NCBI GenBank assembly: GCA_034435035.1
Contig: DAOTXW010000010.1
Span: 1 to 48,622, forward strand
Reading direction: 5' to 3'
Source: JAHEME01 sp034435035
GTDB lineage: Bacteria > Chloroflexota > Anaerolineae > Aggregatilineales > UBA3940
Length of the DNA: 48,622 bases
Made by a program: the position numbers and the translations under genes
Notes under the pieces: model-generated
The model's database searches: none
The model's input: only the letters and a program-made list of their open reading frames with translations
What the model was told of the DNA's origin: nothing
In this document: positions 1 to 7,854 of the stretch, one piece after another
How positions within the stretch are numbered: position 1 is the first letter of the stretch
How the letters are laid out: the number at the start of each line of letters is the position of its first letter

Positions 1-2589
1 GCCCCCGACAGACGCGAGCAGCGTCCCGGCGGCAGCGCCCCGCCCCCCCCACGGCCACCGCCTGTCCGGCCTCCCGGCCCGGCCAGCCCGGCGCCCGGCC
101 CGTCCGCTGCCGCGTCACGCGCCCGCGGCGCGATGCGCTCCCTGCCCGGCGTGGAAGGCGTCAAGGTCAAGTCGCGGCCTGCCCGCAAGCAGGCCGCTGA
201 GCCGGCCTGGGTGCGGCGAATCCAGCAAGAAATGCCCCCCTACGCCGATGAGGTGCTGGCGTTTGCGCTGGTGGGCATCGGGCTGCTGTCCTTCTTCACG
301 CTGCTCAGCCCCTCCAGCGGCGCACTGGGCACGGCCTGGTCCGGGGTGCTGGAGCAGGCTTTCGGCCTGGGATCGTACATCGTCTCGGCCGTCATCCTGG
401 CGGCTGGCGCCCTGATGCTGCTGCCCAAACTGAGCGTCGAGGTGCGGCTCAACTGGTGGCGGATCATCACCGGCGAGCTGGTTTTCGTCTTTCTGCTGGC
501 CTACGTCCATGCCGGCATCCGGGCCAGCATCGGCGGCGAGGAAGGGCGCATCGAGGCCTTCGCCCGCGCGTTTGAGGGCCGCGGCGGCGGGATCGTCGGC
601 TGGGCGGTGCAGGACGTGATCCACGCGCTGCTGGGCGATGTGATCACCGGCGTGGTGCTGCTGATGCTGCTGAGCATCAGCCTGGGGATGATGATCGGGG
701 TGCGCCGCCAGCAGATCGTGGACACGCTGACGCGGATCGAGGCGCGGCTGAATGCGTTCGTCCGGCGCATGGACGAGTCCGCCCGCCGGGCCGATCAGCT
801 GGCAGCCGGCTATGCCCGCGCCGCCCGCCTGAGCGTCCCGCTGGCCGGGATCATCGCCGCGCGGCGGGCCGCCGCCGCCGCCCGCGCGATGTCGGGGGTG
901 GACGGCGCGATGCTGGTGGAACTGCCGCCGCTGCCGGGCCGCCCGTCGATCATCACGGGCGAGACCGGCTCAGGCGCGATCACGGTGCAGCGCCAGCAGG
1001 ATCGCGAGCTGCTGTTCCGCCAGCGCGGGCGGCTGACACCCGCCGAGCGCGCCCAGACCCTGCGCTCCCCCCTCCGGATGCGCTTCAAAGTGGACGACCT
1101 GCCCGACCGCAAGCGGCTCGCGAAACGGGAGGCGGACCTGCCGCCGCTGGATCTGCTGGAGGCGATGGACTTCCAGCGCCCCGGCGCCGACGAGATCAAC
1201 GTCAATGCCCAGATCATCGAAGAAGCCGTCGAGGATTTCGGCATGCGGGTGCAGGTGGTGGGGGTGAAGGCCGGCCCGACCGTCACGCAGTATGCCGTGC
1301 AGCCCTTCACCGAGATCGAAAAGGATGGGCAGAAGGTGGTGCAGCGCGTGCGCGCCGCCCGTGTCGCCTCGCTGGGCAGCGACCTGGCGCTGGCGCTGGC
1401 CGCGTCGCGCGTCCGCATTCAGTCGCCTGTCCCCGGCACCAGCTACATCGGCGTGGAGGTGCCCAACACCCGGCCCGGCATCGTCTCCCTGCGCCCGGTG
1501 ATGGAATCCGAGCAGTACTTCCGGGTGCACTCGCCGCTGGCGCTGGCGCTGGGGCGCGAGGTGGATGGCAAGCCGTTCGCGGTCGACCTGGCCGCCATGC
1601 CCCACCTGTTGATCGGCGGCACCACCGGCTCCGGCAAGTCCGTGTGCATCTCCGCCATCGCCACCTGCCTGGTCACCAACAACCGGCCCGACCAGCTGCG
1701 GCTGATCATGATCGACCCCAAGATGGTGGAGCTGGTGCGCTTCAACGGTCTGCCTCACGTGCTGGGCCGTGTCGAGGTGGAAGTGGAGCGCATCATCGGG
1801 GTGCTGCGCTGGATCACGCGCGAGATGGACCGGCGCTACAAGCTCATGGAGCAGGCGCAGGCCCGCAACATCGCCGTGTATAACCACGGGCGGCGCAAGA
1901 AGGATCGGCTGCCGTACATCGTGGTGCTGATCGACGAGCTGGCCGAGCTGATGACGGAGTTCCACGACGAGACAGAGCACCTGATCACCCGGCTGGCGCA
2001 GATGGCCCGCGCCACGGGCATCCATCTGGTCGTGGCCACCCAGCGCCCCAGCACGGACATCGTCACCGGGCTGATCAAGGCTAACTTCCCCTCGCGGATC
2101 GCCTTCGCCGTGCCCAGCGGCGTGGACTCGCGGGTCATCATCGACAGCGTGGGCGCAGAAGACCTGATCGGCCGCGGGGACATGCTCTATCAGGGCTCCG
2201 ACGCCGCCGGGCCGATCCGGCTGCAGGGCTGCTTCGTGAGCGACCGCGAGATGGACAGGCTGGTCGAATACTGGCGCAAACACTGGACAGAAGCGGAAGA
2301 CCCGATCCCGCCGTGGGAGCGCGCGCTGACCCGCGCCGCCATGCTGGACGAGACCGATCAGATGCTGGAAGACGCCATCCGCATCTGCCTGCAGGAAGGC
2401 GAAGTCTCCGCCTCGCTGCTGCAGCGCCGCCTGAATGTGGGCTACCCGCGGGCCGGGCGCATCATCGACGCGCTGTACCGGCTGGGCGTGGTCGGCCCCG
2501 ACCCCGGCGCGGGGCGCCCTCGCCCGGTGCTGATCGCCAGGGACACCGACCCCACCACCTACATCGTCAACTGGCGCATGGGGAGATAG
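1..2589 (+). CDS. ftsK: FtsK/SpoIIIE-family DNA translocase (5' end outside the window)
   Basis: Membrane-anchored, ATP-driven dsDNA pump that moves chromosome arms through the division septum. The reading frame is open from base 1; the first 132 bases encode a Pro/Ala/Gly/Arg-rich stretch in frame with the internal ATG at 133, so the true start probably lies upstream. Numbering from that ATG, four hydrophobic segments lie at about residues 40-190, followed by a linker and the RecA-like motor. The motor has Walker A GGTTGSGKS at 495-503, a following LIMIDPKMVEL strand and Walker B IVVLIDELAELM. The C-terminus is a winged-helix gamma-type domain (about 740-800, ending in an RAGRIIDALYRLGVVG segment) of the kind that reads oriented polar sequences. 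Family, motor and gamma domain are seen; the division role is family knowledge. Only the N-terminus is uncertain. Confidence 0.95.
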   Translation, partial: APDRREQRPGGSAPPPPRPPPVRPPGPASPAPGPSAAASRARGAMRSLPGVEGVKVKSRPARKQAAEPAWVRRIQQEMPPYADEVLAFALVGIGLLSFFTLLSPSSGALGTAWSGVLEQAFGLGSYIVSAVILAAGALMLLPKLSVEVRLNWWRIITGELVFVFLLAYVHAGIRASIGGEEGRIEAFARAFEGRGGGIVGWAVQDVIHALLGDVITGVVLLMLLSISLGMMIGVRRQQIVDTLTRIEARLNAFVRRMDESARRADQLAAGYARAARLSVPLAGIIAARRAAAAARAMSGVDGAMLVELPPLPGRPSIITGETGSGAITVQRQQDRELLFRQRGRLTPAERAQTLRSPLRMRFKVDDLPDRKRLAKREADLPPLDLLEAMDFQRPGADEINVNAQIIEEAVEDFGMRVQVVGVKAGPTVTQYAVQPFTEIEKDGQKVVQRVRAARVASLGSDLALALAASRVRIQSPVPGTSYIGVEVPNTRPGIVSLRPVMESEQYFRVHSPLALALGREVDGKPFAVDLAAMPHLLIGGTTGSGKSVCISAIATCLVTNNRPDQLRLIMIDPKMVELVRFNGLPHVLGRVEVEVERIIGVLRWITREMDRRYKLMEQAQARNIAVYNHGRRKKDRLPYIVVLIDELAELMTEFHDETEHLITRLAQMARATGIHLVVATQRPSTDIVTGLIKANFPSRIAFAVPSGVDSRVIIDSVGAEDLIGRGDMLYQGSDAAGPIRLQGCFVSDREMDRLVEYWRKHWTEAEDPIPPWERALTRAAMLDETDQMLEDAIRICLQEGEVSASLLQRRLNVGYPRAGRIIDALYRLGVVGPDPGAGRPRPVLIARDTDPTTYIVNWRMGR

Positions 2590-2616
2590 CCCCGGACCGG
2601 AAGCGACCGGATTCGT

Positions 2617-2624
2617 GATACACT
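2617..2624 (+). promoter_or_regulatory. Extended -10 promoter giving a probable leaderless mRNA
   Basis: TGATACACT (2616-2624) is an extended -10 element (TGN followed by TACACT). Only six bases (GGGGGC) separate it from the ATG at 2631, so the expected +1 is the A of the start codon. No convincing -35 is seen. The transcript should carry the VOC and glycosidase genes. Confidence 0.5.
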
Positions 2625-2630
2625 GGGGGC

Positions 2631-3032
2631 ATGAGCGCGTTGAATCACCTGACCCTGATCATCCTGGCAGTGAGCGATCTGCCACAGGCCGCCCGCTTCT
2701 ACCGGGCCGCGCTGGCCGCCGAGCCGGCTGTGGACACCGCCACCTATATCGAGTTCGCGCTGGCGGGCGGCCTGCGGCTGGGCCTGTACGAGCGGCACGC
2801 CTTCGGCGCCAACACCACCGAGACGCCGGTCCTGATTCCGCACGGCACGCTGGCCCCCACCGAGCTCTACTGGCAGGTAGACGACCTGCCCGCCGCCATG
2901 TCCCGCCTGGCCGAGGCGGGAGCGCGGCTGCTCTCCGCGCCGCAGCCGCGCTCCTGGGGCGATGAAGTCGCCTACTACGCCGATCCGGATGGGAATGTCA
3001 TCGCGCTGGCGCGGCCCCTGCCGGCTGCCTGA
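2631..3032 (+). CDS. VOC-family (glyoxalase/bleomycin-resistance fold) protein
   Basis: A 133-residue single-module VOC protein with two beta-alpha-beta-beta-beta repeats. It starts HLTLIILAVSDLPQAARFYRAAL and ends with YYADPDGNVIALARPL, the usual family ending where the last metal-ligand acidic residue sits. Members bind a divalent metal and act as lyases, isomerases, dioxygenases or antibiotic-binding proteins; nothing here fixes the substrate. The ATG appears to be at the predicted transcription start (leaderless). Its last 38 bases overlap the signal-peptide region of the glycosidase gene, which suggests co-expression. Confidence 0.85.
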   Translation: MSALNHLTLIILAVSDLPQAARFYRAALAAEPAVDTATYIEFALAGGLRLGLYERHAFGANTTETPVLIPHGTLAPTELYWQVDDLPAAMSRLAEAGARLLSAPQPRSWGDEVAYYADPDGNVIALARPLPAA

Positions 3033-4491
3033 TCCCCTGGCCCTGCTGGCGGCGCTGGCGCTGACCGCCTGCGCCGGCCCGCCGGCGCCCCCGCCGGCGC
3101 CCCCCTCCCCCCCGGACCCGCGCTTCGGCGCGGTGGAAGCCTATCACGCGCCCGATCAGGCCGCCGCAGCCGGGGTCGGCTGGGAGCGCATCATCTTCTA
3201 CTGGAGCGAGATCGAGCGCGACGGCCCGGACGACTGGAACTGGTTCCACGCGCCGATGGAACGGCTGGATGCGGAGATCGCCGCCGGGCGGGAGATCGTA
3301 GGGCTGGTGGCGCACACGCCCGGCTGGGCCACAGACGGCCTCGAAGGGGCGGGGATCCCCTACGGCCTGTACCTGCCGCCAGACGACCCGCGCAACCTGT
3401 GGGCAGGTTACATCCGCTATCTGGTGACGGTTTATGGCGATCGCGTCCACCGCTGGATCATCTGGAACGAGCCGGACATCGCGCTCGATACCTTCGGCGC
3501 TCAGTGGCAGGGGACGGCCGCCGACTACTACCAGCTGGTCAGGACCGCCGCCATCGTGGCCCGCGAAGTCGATCCGGCGGCGCAGATCCATCTGGGCGGG
3601 CTCACCTACTGGCACAACCCGAACTATCTGCGCGAGTTCCTGACCGCCGCCAGCGCCGACCCGACCGCCGCGGCCAGCGGCTACTATTTCGATGCCGTAT
3701 CCGTCCACGTCTACTTCAAGCCGGAGACGACGATCGGGATCGTGGGAACGCTGCGCCAGACGCTGGCCGACTTCGGGCTGGACCGGCCAATCTGGATCAA
3801 CGAGACCAACGCCCCACCCTACGATGACCCATCCCAGCCGTGGACTGAGCCGGTCTTCCGCGTGACGCAGGAGGAGCAGGCCGCCTTCCTGCTGCAGGAG
3901 TTCGCGCTGGCGCTGGCGCTGGGCGTGGAGCGGGTGGGCGTCTACAAGTGGGTCGATGAGCCGCCGCCTTCGCCCGGTTTTGAGCCGTATGGCCTGCTGC
4001 GGGCTGACCGGTCGCCGCGCCCGGCCTATGACGCCTACCGGGCCGCCGCGGCGCACTACGCGGGCACGCAGAACGCCGCGTACAGGCTGCGCCCGGAGGC
4101 GCTGATCGTGGCGCTGGACCGGGACGAGCAGACCACGCGGGTCGTCTGGGCGCGCGGGCCGTACCGGACGCTGGTCGCACTGCCGGCGCTGGCCGGCTCC
4201 GCCCGCCGGGTCGATCCGACCGGCGCGGCGCGGACGATCCGCCCGCTGCTGGGGCACTACTGGCTCGCGCTGGAGCCGGCCCGCTGTGAGCCGGAATGTC
4301 TGATGGGTGGGCCGCCGGCGCTGATCATCGAGGACGCCCACGCCGACCTGAGCCGCCCGGAAACGTTCGATGCGCGGCTGGCGGTTGACCTGACCCCGCG
4401 CACCCGGCTGGCGCTGGCCGGGGCTGCCATCCTGATCGCCGGCGCGGCGGCCGGCCTGGCCGCGCTGCGCTCCCGCCCGCCCGCCGGCTAG
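2995..4491 (+). CDS. Clan GH-A glycoside hydrolase-like lipoprotein
   Basis: Predicted extracytoplasmic glycosidase with a TIM barrel. Acid/base Glu159 lies in IIWNEPDI and the probable nucleophile Glu270 in PIWINETNAPP, the paired strand-4 and strand-7 glutamates of clan GH-A (GH39/GH5-like). With the ATG at 2995, residues 1-26 form a lipoprotein signal: basic n-region, LALLAALAL core and lipobox LTAC with Cys26. In-frame ATGs at 2962 and 2989 are alternatives, but they lengthen the n-region. A Pro-rich linker follows Cys26. The C-terminus has a second hydrophobic segment (RLALAGAAILIAGAAAGLAAL) ending in a few basic residues, so the protein may be tethered at both ends. The substrate is unknown. 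The stop shares the CTAG tetramer with the nhaA stop on the other strand. Confidence 0.8.
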   Translation: MSSRWRGPCRLPDPLALLAALALTACAGPPAPPPAPPSPPDPRFGAVEAYHAPDQAAAAGVGWERIIFYWSEIERDGPDDWNWFHAPMERLDAEIAAGREIVGLVAHTPGWATDGLEGAGIPYGLYLPPDDPRNLWAGYIRYLVTVYGDRVHRWIIWNEPDIALDTFGAQWQGTAADYYQLVRTAAIVAREVDPAAQIHLGGLTYWHNPNYLREFLTAASADPTAAASGYYFDAVSVHVYFKPETTIGIVGTLRQTLADFGLDRPIWINETNAPPYDDPSQPWTEPVFRVTQEEQAAFLLQEFALALALGVERVGVYKWVDEPPPSPGFEPYGLLRADRSPRPAYDAYRAAAAHYAGTQNAAYRLRPEALIVALDRDEQTTRVVWARGPYRTLVALPALAGSARRVDPTGAARTIRPLLGHYWLALEPARCEPECLMGGPPALIIEDAHADLSRPETFDARLAVDLTPRTRLALAGAAILIAGAAAGLAALRSRPPAG

Positions 4492-5855
4492 CTGCCCTCC
4501 TGCTCGTTTGTGCCCGGCATGGGCTGCGCCTTGACCTGCAGCAGCAGATAGCCCACGACGCCTGCCAGCAGCGAAGCCGCCAGGATGCCGATCTTGGCAC
4601 TGCTGAGCAGATCGCCCGGGCCGAACGCCAGGCTGGCGATGAAGATCGACATCGTGAAGCCGATCCCCGCCAGCACCGCCGCCCCGAAAATATGCCGCCA
4701 CGAAAGGCCGTCCGGCAGCTGGGCCAGCCCCAGCCGCACCGCCAGCCACGACAGCAGCGTGATCCCCAGCGGTTTGCCGAGAGTCAGCCCGGCGACGATC
4801 CCCAGGCTGATCGGGTTCAGCGCCAGGCTCGCCGCGCCGGGGCCCTCGCCCTGCAGCATGACCCCGGCGTTAGCCAGAGCAAACACCGGCAGGATGCCGT
4901 AGGTAACCCAGGGATGCAGATCGTGCTCCAGCTGATGCAGCGGCGACTCCACGTGGTCGCTGGCCATCTCGATGGCCTGGGCGGCTGCTTCGCGCCGCTC
5001 GCGGGACTGCTCCAGGGCGGCGATCTCCGGGGTCAGCGCCTCGTTATATTCGTCCATCGCCTCCTTCAGCCGGTCGAGGAACTCCTGATCATTCACCCGC
5101 ACCCGGGCCGGGATGGTCATCGCCAGCAGCACGCCGGCGATCGTGGCATGGACACCGGAGCTGACAAAAGCCACCCACATCACGACGCCGAGCAGCAGAT
5201 AGGGCAGCGGCAGGCGCACCCCCATCCGGTTGAGCAGCAGCAGCACGATCAGGACGAAGGCCGCAACCGCCAGCGCCTGGAGCGAGATCGCAGAGGTGTA
5301 GAACAGCGCGATCACCAGCACCGCGCCGATGTCATCGACAATAGCCAGCGCCGTCAGGAACACCCTGAGCGCCAGCGGCGCGCGCGTTCCCAGCAGCGCC
5401 AGCACCCCCAGCGTGAAGGCGATATCCGTGGCCATGGGGATGCCCCAGCCGCGAGCGCCGGGGCCGCCGCCCGCGATGGCCAGATAGATGGCCGCCGGGG
5501 CGACCATCCCGCCCAGCGCAGCCGCTGCCGGCAGCAGCGCCCGGCGCAGGGTGGAAAGCTCCCCCATGAGGACCTCGCGCTTGATCTCCAGCCCCACGAC
5601 GAAGAAGAACACCGCCATCAGACCATCGTTAATCCACAGCAGCAGCGGCTTGGCCAGCTCCAGGGAGCCGATCCCGATGACCATCCGGGTATCCCACAGC
5701 GAGAAGTAGGCCGGCGCCAGCGGCGAATTGGCCCATACCAGCGCTACGACAGTGGTGATCATCAGCAGGATGCCGCTGGACGCTTCGAGCTGAAAGAACT
5801 GCTGGAAGAACGTCCGCAGGTAGCGAGGCCGTGCCTCCTTCAGGGTATTGATCAT
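4488..5855 (-). CDS. nhaA: Na+/H+ antiporter NhaA
   Basis: Inner-membrane electrogenic Na+(Li+)/H+ antiporter used in pH and sodium homeostasis. The 455 residues contain the family hallmarks: GLEIKREVLMGEL, MATDIAF with Asp144, ALAIVDDIGAV with the Asp174-Asp175 pair (equivalent to E. coli D163/D164), and AGIGFTMSIFIASLAF near the C-terminus. A charged cytoplasmic insert rich in Glu and Arg (about residues 270-310) is usual for long NhaA proteins. The ATG at 5855 is preceded by AAAGGAGT at good spacing; an upstream in-frame start at 5909 would add 18 non-conserved residues. The gene converges on the glycosidase gene, the two TAG stops sharing one CTAG. Confidence 0.95.
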   Translation of the reverse strand: MINTLKEARPRYLRTFFQQFFQLEASSGILLMITTVVALVWANSPLAPAYFSLWDTRMVIGIGSLELAKPLLLWINDGLMAVFFFVVGLEIKREVLMGELSTLRRALLPAAAALGGMVAPAAIYLAIAGGGPGARGWGIPMATDIAFTLGVLALLGTRAPLALRVFLTALAIVDDIGAVLVIALFYTSAISLQALAVAAFVLIVLLLLNRMGVRLPLPYLLLGVVMWVAFVSSGVHATIAGVLLAMTIPARVRVNDQEFLDRLKEAMDEYNEALTPEIAALEQSRERREAAAQAIEMASDHVESPLHQLEHDLHPWVTYGILPVFALANAGVMLQGEGPGAASLALNPISLGIVAGLTLGKPLGITLLSWLAVRLGLAQLPDGLSWRHIFGAAVLAGIGFTMSIFIASLAFGPGDLLSSAKIGILAASLLAGVVGYLLLQVKAQPMPGTNEQEGS

Positions 5856-5881
5856 GGTAGACTCCTTTCTGCCTGCGACAT

Positions 5882-5915
5882 CAACAGGCGAGCGATCCCT
5901 CACAGACAACAGGCG
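5882..5915. repeat. 9-bp direct repeat in the nhaA upstream region
   Basis: CAACAGGCG occurs at 5882-5890 and again at 5907-5915, 25 bp apart, in the leader/promoter region of nhaA. The second copy runs into a small inverted repeat (ACAGG-CGC-CCTGT). It may be a regulator site or chance; no regulator gene is adjacent. Confidence 0.35.
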
Positions 5916-5994
5916 CCCTGTCCGTCCGTATAGAGCGGCAGCACAGCTCGATCACATTCACCCCGGCAGGGGAAAAGACGGATGCTTTATCAAG

Positions 5995-6000
5995 TATAAT
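5995..6000 (+). promoter_or_regulatory. Consensus -10 box (TATAAT), rightward
   Basis: A perfect TATAAT stands out in GC-rich sequence about 90 bases upstream of the small ORF at 6090. No good -35 hexamer is visible 16-18 bp upstream, so the call is tentative. The rest of 5856-6089 shows only the direct repeat described above. Confidence 0.35.
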
Positions 6001-6089
6001 CGTTCGCGGCGGGTTCTTCCACCTGCGCAGAGGGAGGCAGGGACAACTGGCGGGCCACTGGCCGGGAGACAGCGTTCGATCCCCGGGGG

Positions 6090-6287
6090 ATGCGGACCGT
6101 GGTGGAAACCCTGACCCACGGCAGCGGCTCGATGCGTGTCGCCGGCTATCTGTGCTTCACGGATGCCCAGGCGCCCGGCCCCCGGCGCCTGGACCCGGAC
6201 GCGGAGCTGAAAGCCCTGCTGCGCCCCGGTGATGAGGTGCACGCCGAGGCGCCGGCGGGCCAGCGCTCCGTTTACAGGGCAGGGTGA
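6090..6287 (+). CDS. Small hypothetical protein (65 aa)
   Basis: I do not recognise this protein. It is acidic to neutral, has no membrane segment and contains one Cys. Third codon positions are strongly GC-biased, as in neighbouring real genes, and a GGGGG run directly precedes the ATG (close for a ribosome site). It lies between nhaA (divergent) and the SDR gene (convergent), downstream of a TATAAT box. It could be a real orphan or chance; the codon pattern and the otherwise unexplained 445-bp gap favour a gene slightly. Confidence 0.4.
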   Translation: MRTVVETLTHGSGSMRVAGYLCFTDAQAPGPRRLDPDAELKALLRPGDEVHAEAPAGQRSVYRAG

Positions 6288-6300
6288 CGGCCCAACGGCA

Positions 6301-7041
6301 CTAGGTCGTCACTCCGCCGTCCACACTCAGCACGATGCCGTTGACGTAGCTCGCCTCATCCGAGGCCAGCCAGACGTAGGCGTTGGCGATGTCCTCCGGC
6401 TGGCCCAGCCGCCCCAGGGCGATCTTGTCCGCCAGATTTTTCAGGATCTCGGGCGGGACGCCGGCCAGCATCTCCGTCTCGATGAAACCCGGCGCGACAG
6501 CGTTGACCGTGATGCCTTTGCGGCCCAGCTCGCGCGCCCAGACCTTCGTCATGCCGATCACCCCGGCCTTGGCCGCGACGTAGCTGGTCTGCCCGAAGTT
6601 GCCGTACAGGGCCACCACAGACGAGGTGTTGATGATGCGCCCGTAGCCGCGCTCGATCATCCCCGGCGCGACAGCCTGGGTGCAGTTGAGGACACCCTTG
6701 AGGTTGATGCTGATGACCGTGTCGAACTCCTGCTCGGCCAGCTTGACCAGCCGCGCATCGCGCAGGACGCCGGCATTGTTGACCAGGATATCGACGCGGC
6801 CCCAGGCGCTGACCACTGCCCCGACCATCGCATCGACGCTGGCGCGTTCAGCGACATCAACCGCCAGCGCCAGCGCCTCGCCGCCCGCGGCACGGATCTC
6901 GGCGGCGGTCTGCTCGGCGGCCTCCAGGCGCACATCCGCGACGGCGACCTTCGCGCCCTCGCGGGCGAAGCGCCGCGCCGCCGCCCGCCCGATCCCGCCT
7001 CCCCCGCCGGTGATGATGGCCACCCGGTTCTCCAGCAGCAT
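6301..7041 (-). CDS. SDR-family oxidoreductase, FabG-like
   Basis: A 246-residue classical short-chain dehydrogenase/reductase, the usual FabG length. It has the NAD(P)-binding TGGGGGIGRA at 11-20, NNAG at 88-91, catalytic Ser140/141 in NTSS, Tyr154 and Lys158 in YVAAK, and ends SVDGGVTT. By homology it would reduce a 3-oxoacyl thioester or a similar ketone; with no other fatty-acid genes nearby the substrate is open. The ATG at 7041 has AGGAG upstream and starts the protein just before the Rossmann strand (LLENRVAIITGG), which rules out the longer frame from 7131. Confidence 0.9.
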   Translation of the reverse strand: MLLENRVAIITGGGGGIGRAAARRFAREGAKVAVADVRLEAAEQTAAEIRAAGGEALALAVDVAERASVDAMVGAVVSAWGRVDILVNNAGVLRDARLVKLAEQEFDTVISINLKGVLNCTQAVAPGMIERGYGRIINTSSVVALYGNFGQTSYVAAKAGVIGMTKVWARELGRKGITVNAVAPGFIETEMLAGVPPEILKNLADKIALGRLGQPEDIANAYVWLASDEASYVNGIVLSVDGGVTT

Positions 7042-7138
7042 CTCGATCTCTCCTGTGTGGCAGAGCGGTCCTACCCCTATTCTAGAGCCTGTCAGGCGCT
7101 CTGGCGAGCGCGCTGCGTCAGGGGACGCCAACGAGCCG

Positions 7139-7167
7139 TTGTCGGGCTGCGCCGAGTGGGCTACACT
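7139..7167 (+). promoter_or_regulatory. Sigma-70-type promoter of the PyrE-like gene
   Basis: TTGTCG (7139-7144), a 17-bp spacer, then TACACT (7162-7167). Expected +1 is near 7174, leaving about a 45-nt leader before the GTG at 7219. Confidence 0.55.
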
Positions 7168-7218
7168 GGTAATGTGGGGAGGGGATCATCACCGGGGGGA
7201 AAGCAGCAGTCAGCTATC

Positions 7219-7854
7219 GTGAACGAACAACCCGTCATCGACAAAGAATCCCTCATCCTCGGCCTGTTCGAAACCGGGGCCGTTCAGATCGGCCAGTTCG
7301 GGATGGAAGCGAGCGGGCGCAGCACCCTGCGCGTCGATGTGCAGGCGCTGGCTTCCCGCCCGGCCATGCTGCGCCGGGTGGCGCGTATCATGCAGGCGCA
7401 GGCGAACACGCTGCACTACGATCGGCTGGCTGCCATCCCCCTCGGCGGGCTGGCCATCGGCGTGGCGCTCAGCCTGACGCTGGATAAGCCCCTGATCTAC
7501 CCGCGCCCCGTCAAGGCCGAAAGCAACGCCGGCCGCCTGATCGCCGGCTCGTATAAAGCCGGCGAGACGGCCCTGCTGATCGACGATCTCATCCTGGATG
7601 GCAAGAGCCAGCTGGAGACCCTGCAGCTGTTCCAGATCGTGCGCCTCAAGGTAACCGATATGCTGGTGGTCATCGACCGGGGAGTGGGTGGCAGGCAGGC
7701 TATCGAGGAAAAAGGCTGCCGCGTCCATGCTATCCTGACGCCGCAGGAGGTCATCGATACGCTGGCGCGGCTGCACCGCATCAGCCCTGAACAGCACCGC
7801 TTCGTCAGCGCCTGGCTGGCCGAAACGCAGTCCGGCCATGCGCCCGGCGGCTGA
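7219..7854 (+). CDS. pyrE: Orotate phosphoribosyltransferase-like protein
   Basis: Type I phosphoribosyltransferase of 211 residues. The N-terminal LFETGAVQIGQF and DKPLIYPRPVKAESNAG segments match orotate phosphoribosyltransferase, which makes OMP from orotate and PRPP in UMP synthesis. The PRPP loop reads ALLIDDLILDGKS, with DG replacing the usual TG; variants of this loop occur in family members but the substitution deserves checking. Start chosen as GTG 7219 because the family N-terminus begins just after it; no clear ribosome site precedes it, and the frame open further upstream has no family similarity. The stop directly abuts the convergent kinase stop. No other pyr genes are nearby. 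Confidence 0.75.
   Translation: MNEQPVIDKESLILGLFETGAVQIGQFGMEASGRSTLRVDVQALASRPAMLRRVARIMQAQANTLHYDRLAAIPLGGLAIGVALSLTLDKPLIYPRPVKAESNAGRLIAGSYKAGETALLIDDLILDGKSQLETLQLFQIVRLKVTDMLVVIDRGVGGRQAIEEKGCRVHAILTPQEVIDTLARLHRISPEQHRFVSAWLAETQSGHAPGG

Noticed and set aside
970..2283. 437-codon minus-strand open frame opposite ftsK
   Set aside because: Low-complexity His/Gln/Gly/Asp/Arg translation typical of the antisense of GC-rich genes; the plus strand has a full FtsK motor.
2998..4749. 583-codon minus-strand open frame opposite the glycosidase
   Set aside because: Arg/Gly/Ala-rich shadow without family features; the sense strand has catalytic motifs and a lipobox.
4692..5933. 413-codon plus-strand open frame opposite nhaA
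   Set aside because: Gln/His/Arg-rich antisense translation; NhaA motifs are on the other strand.
5856..5990. Known riboswitch upstream of nhaA
   Set aside because: I could not fit any remembered sodium or lithium riboswitch consensus by eye; only short repeats are present.
6229..7218. N-terminal extension of the PyrE-like gene upstream of GTG 7219
   Set aside because: The extension runs opposite the SDR gene, has no family similarity and lies upstream of a good promoter.
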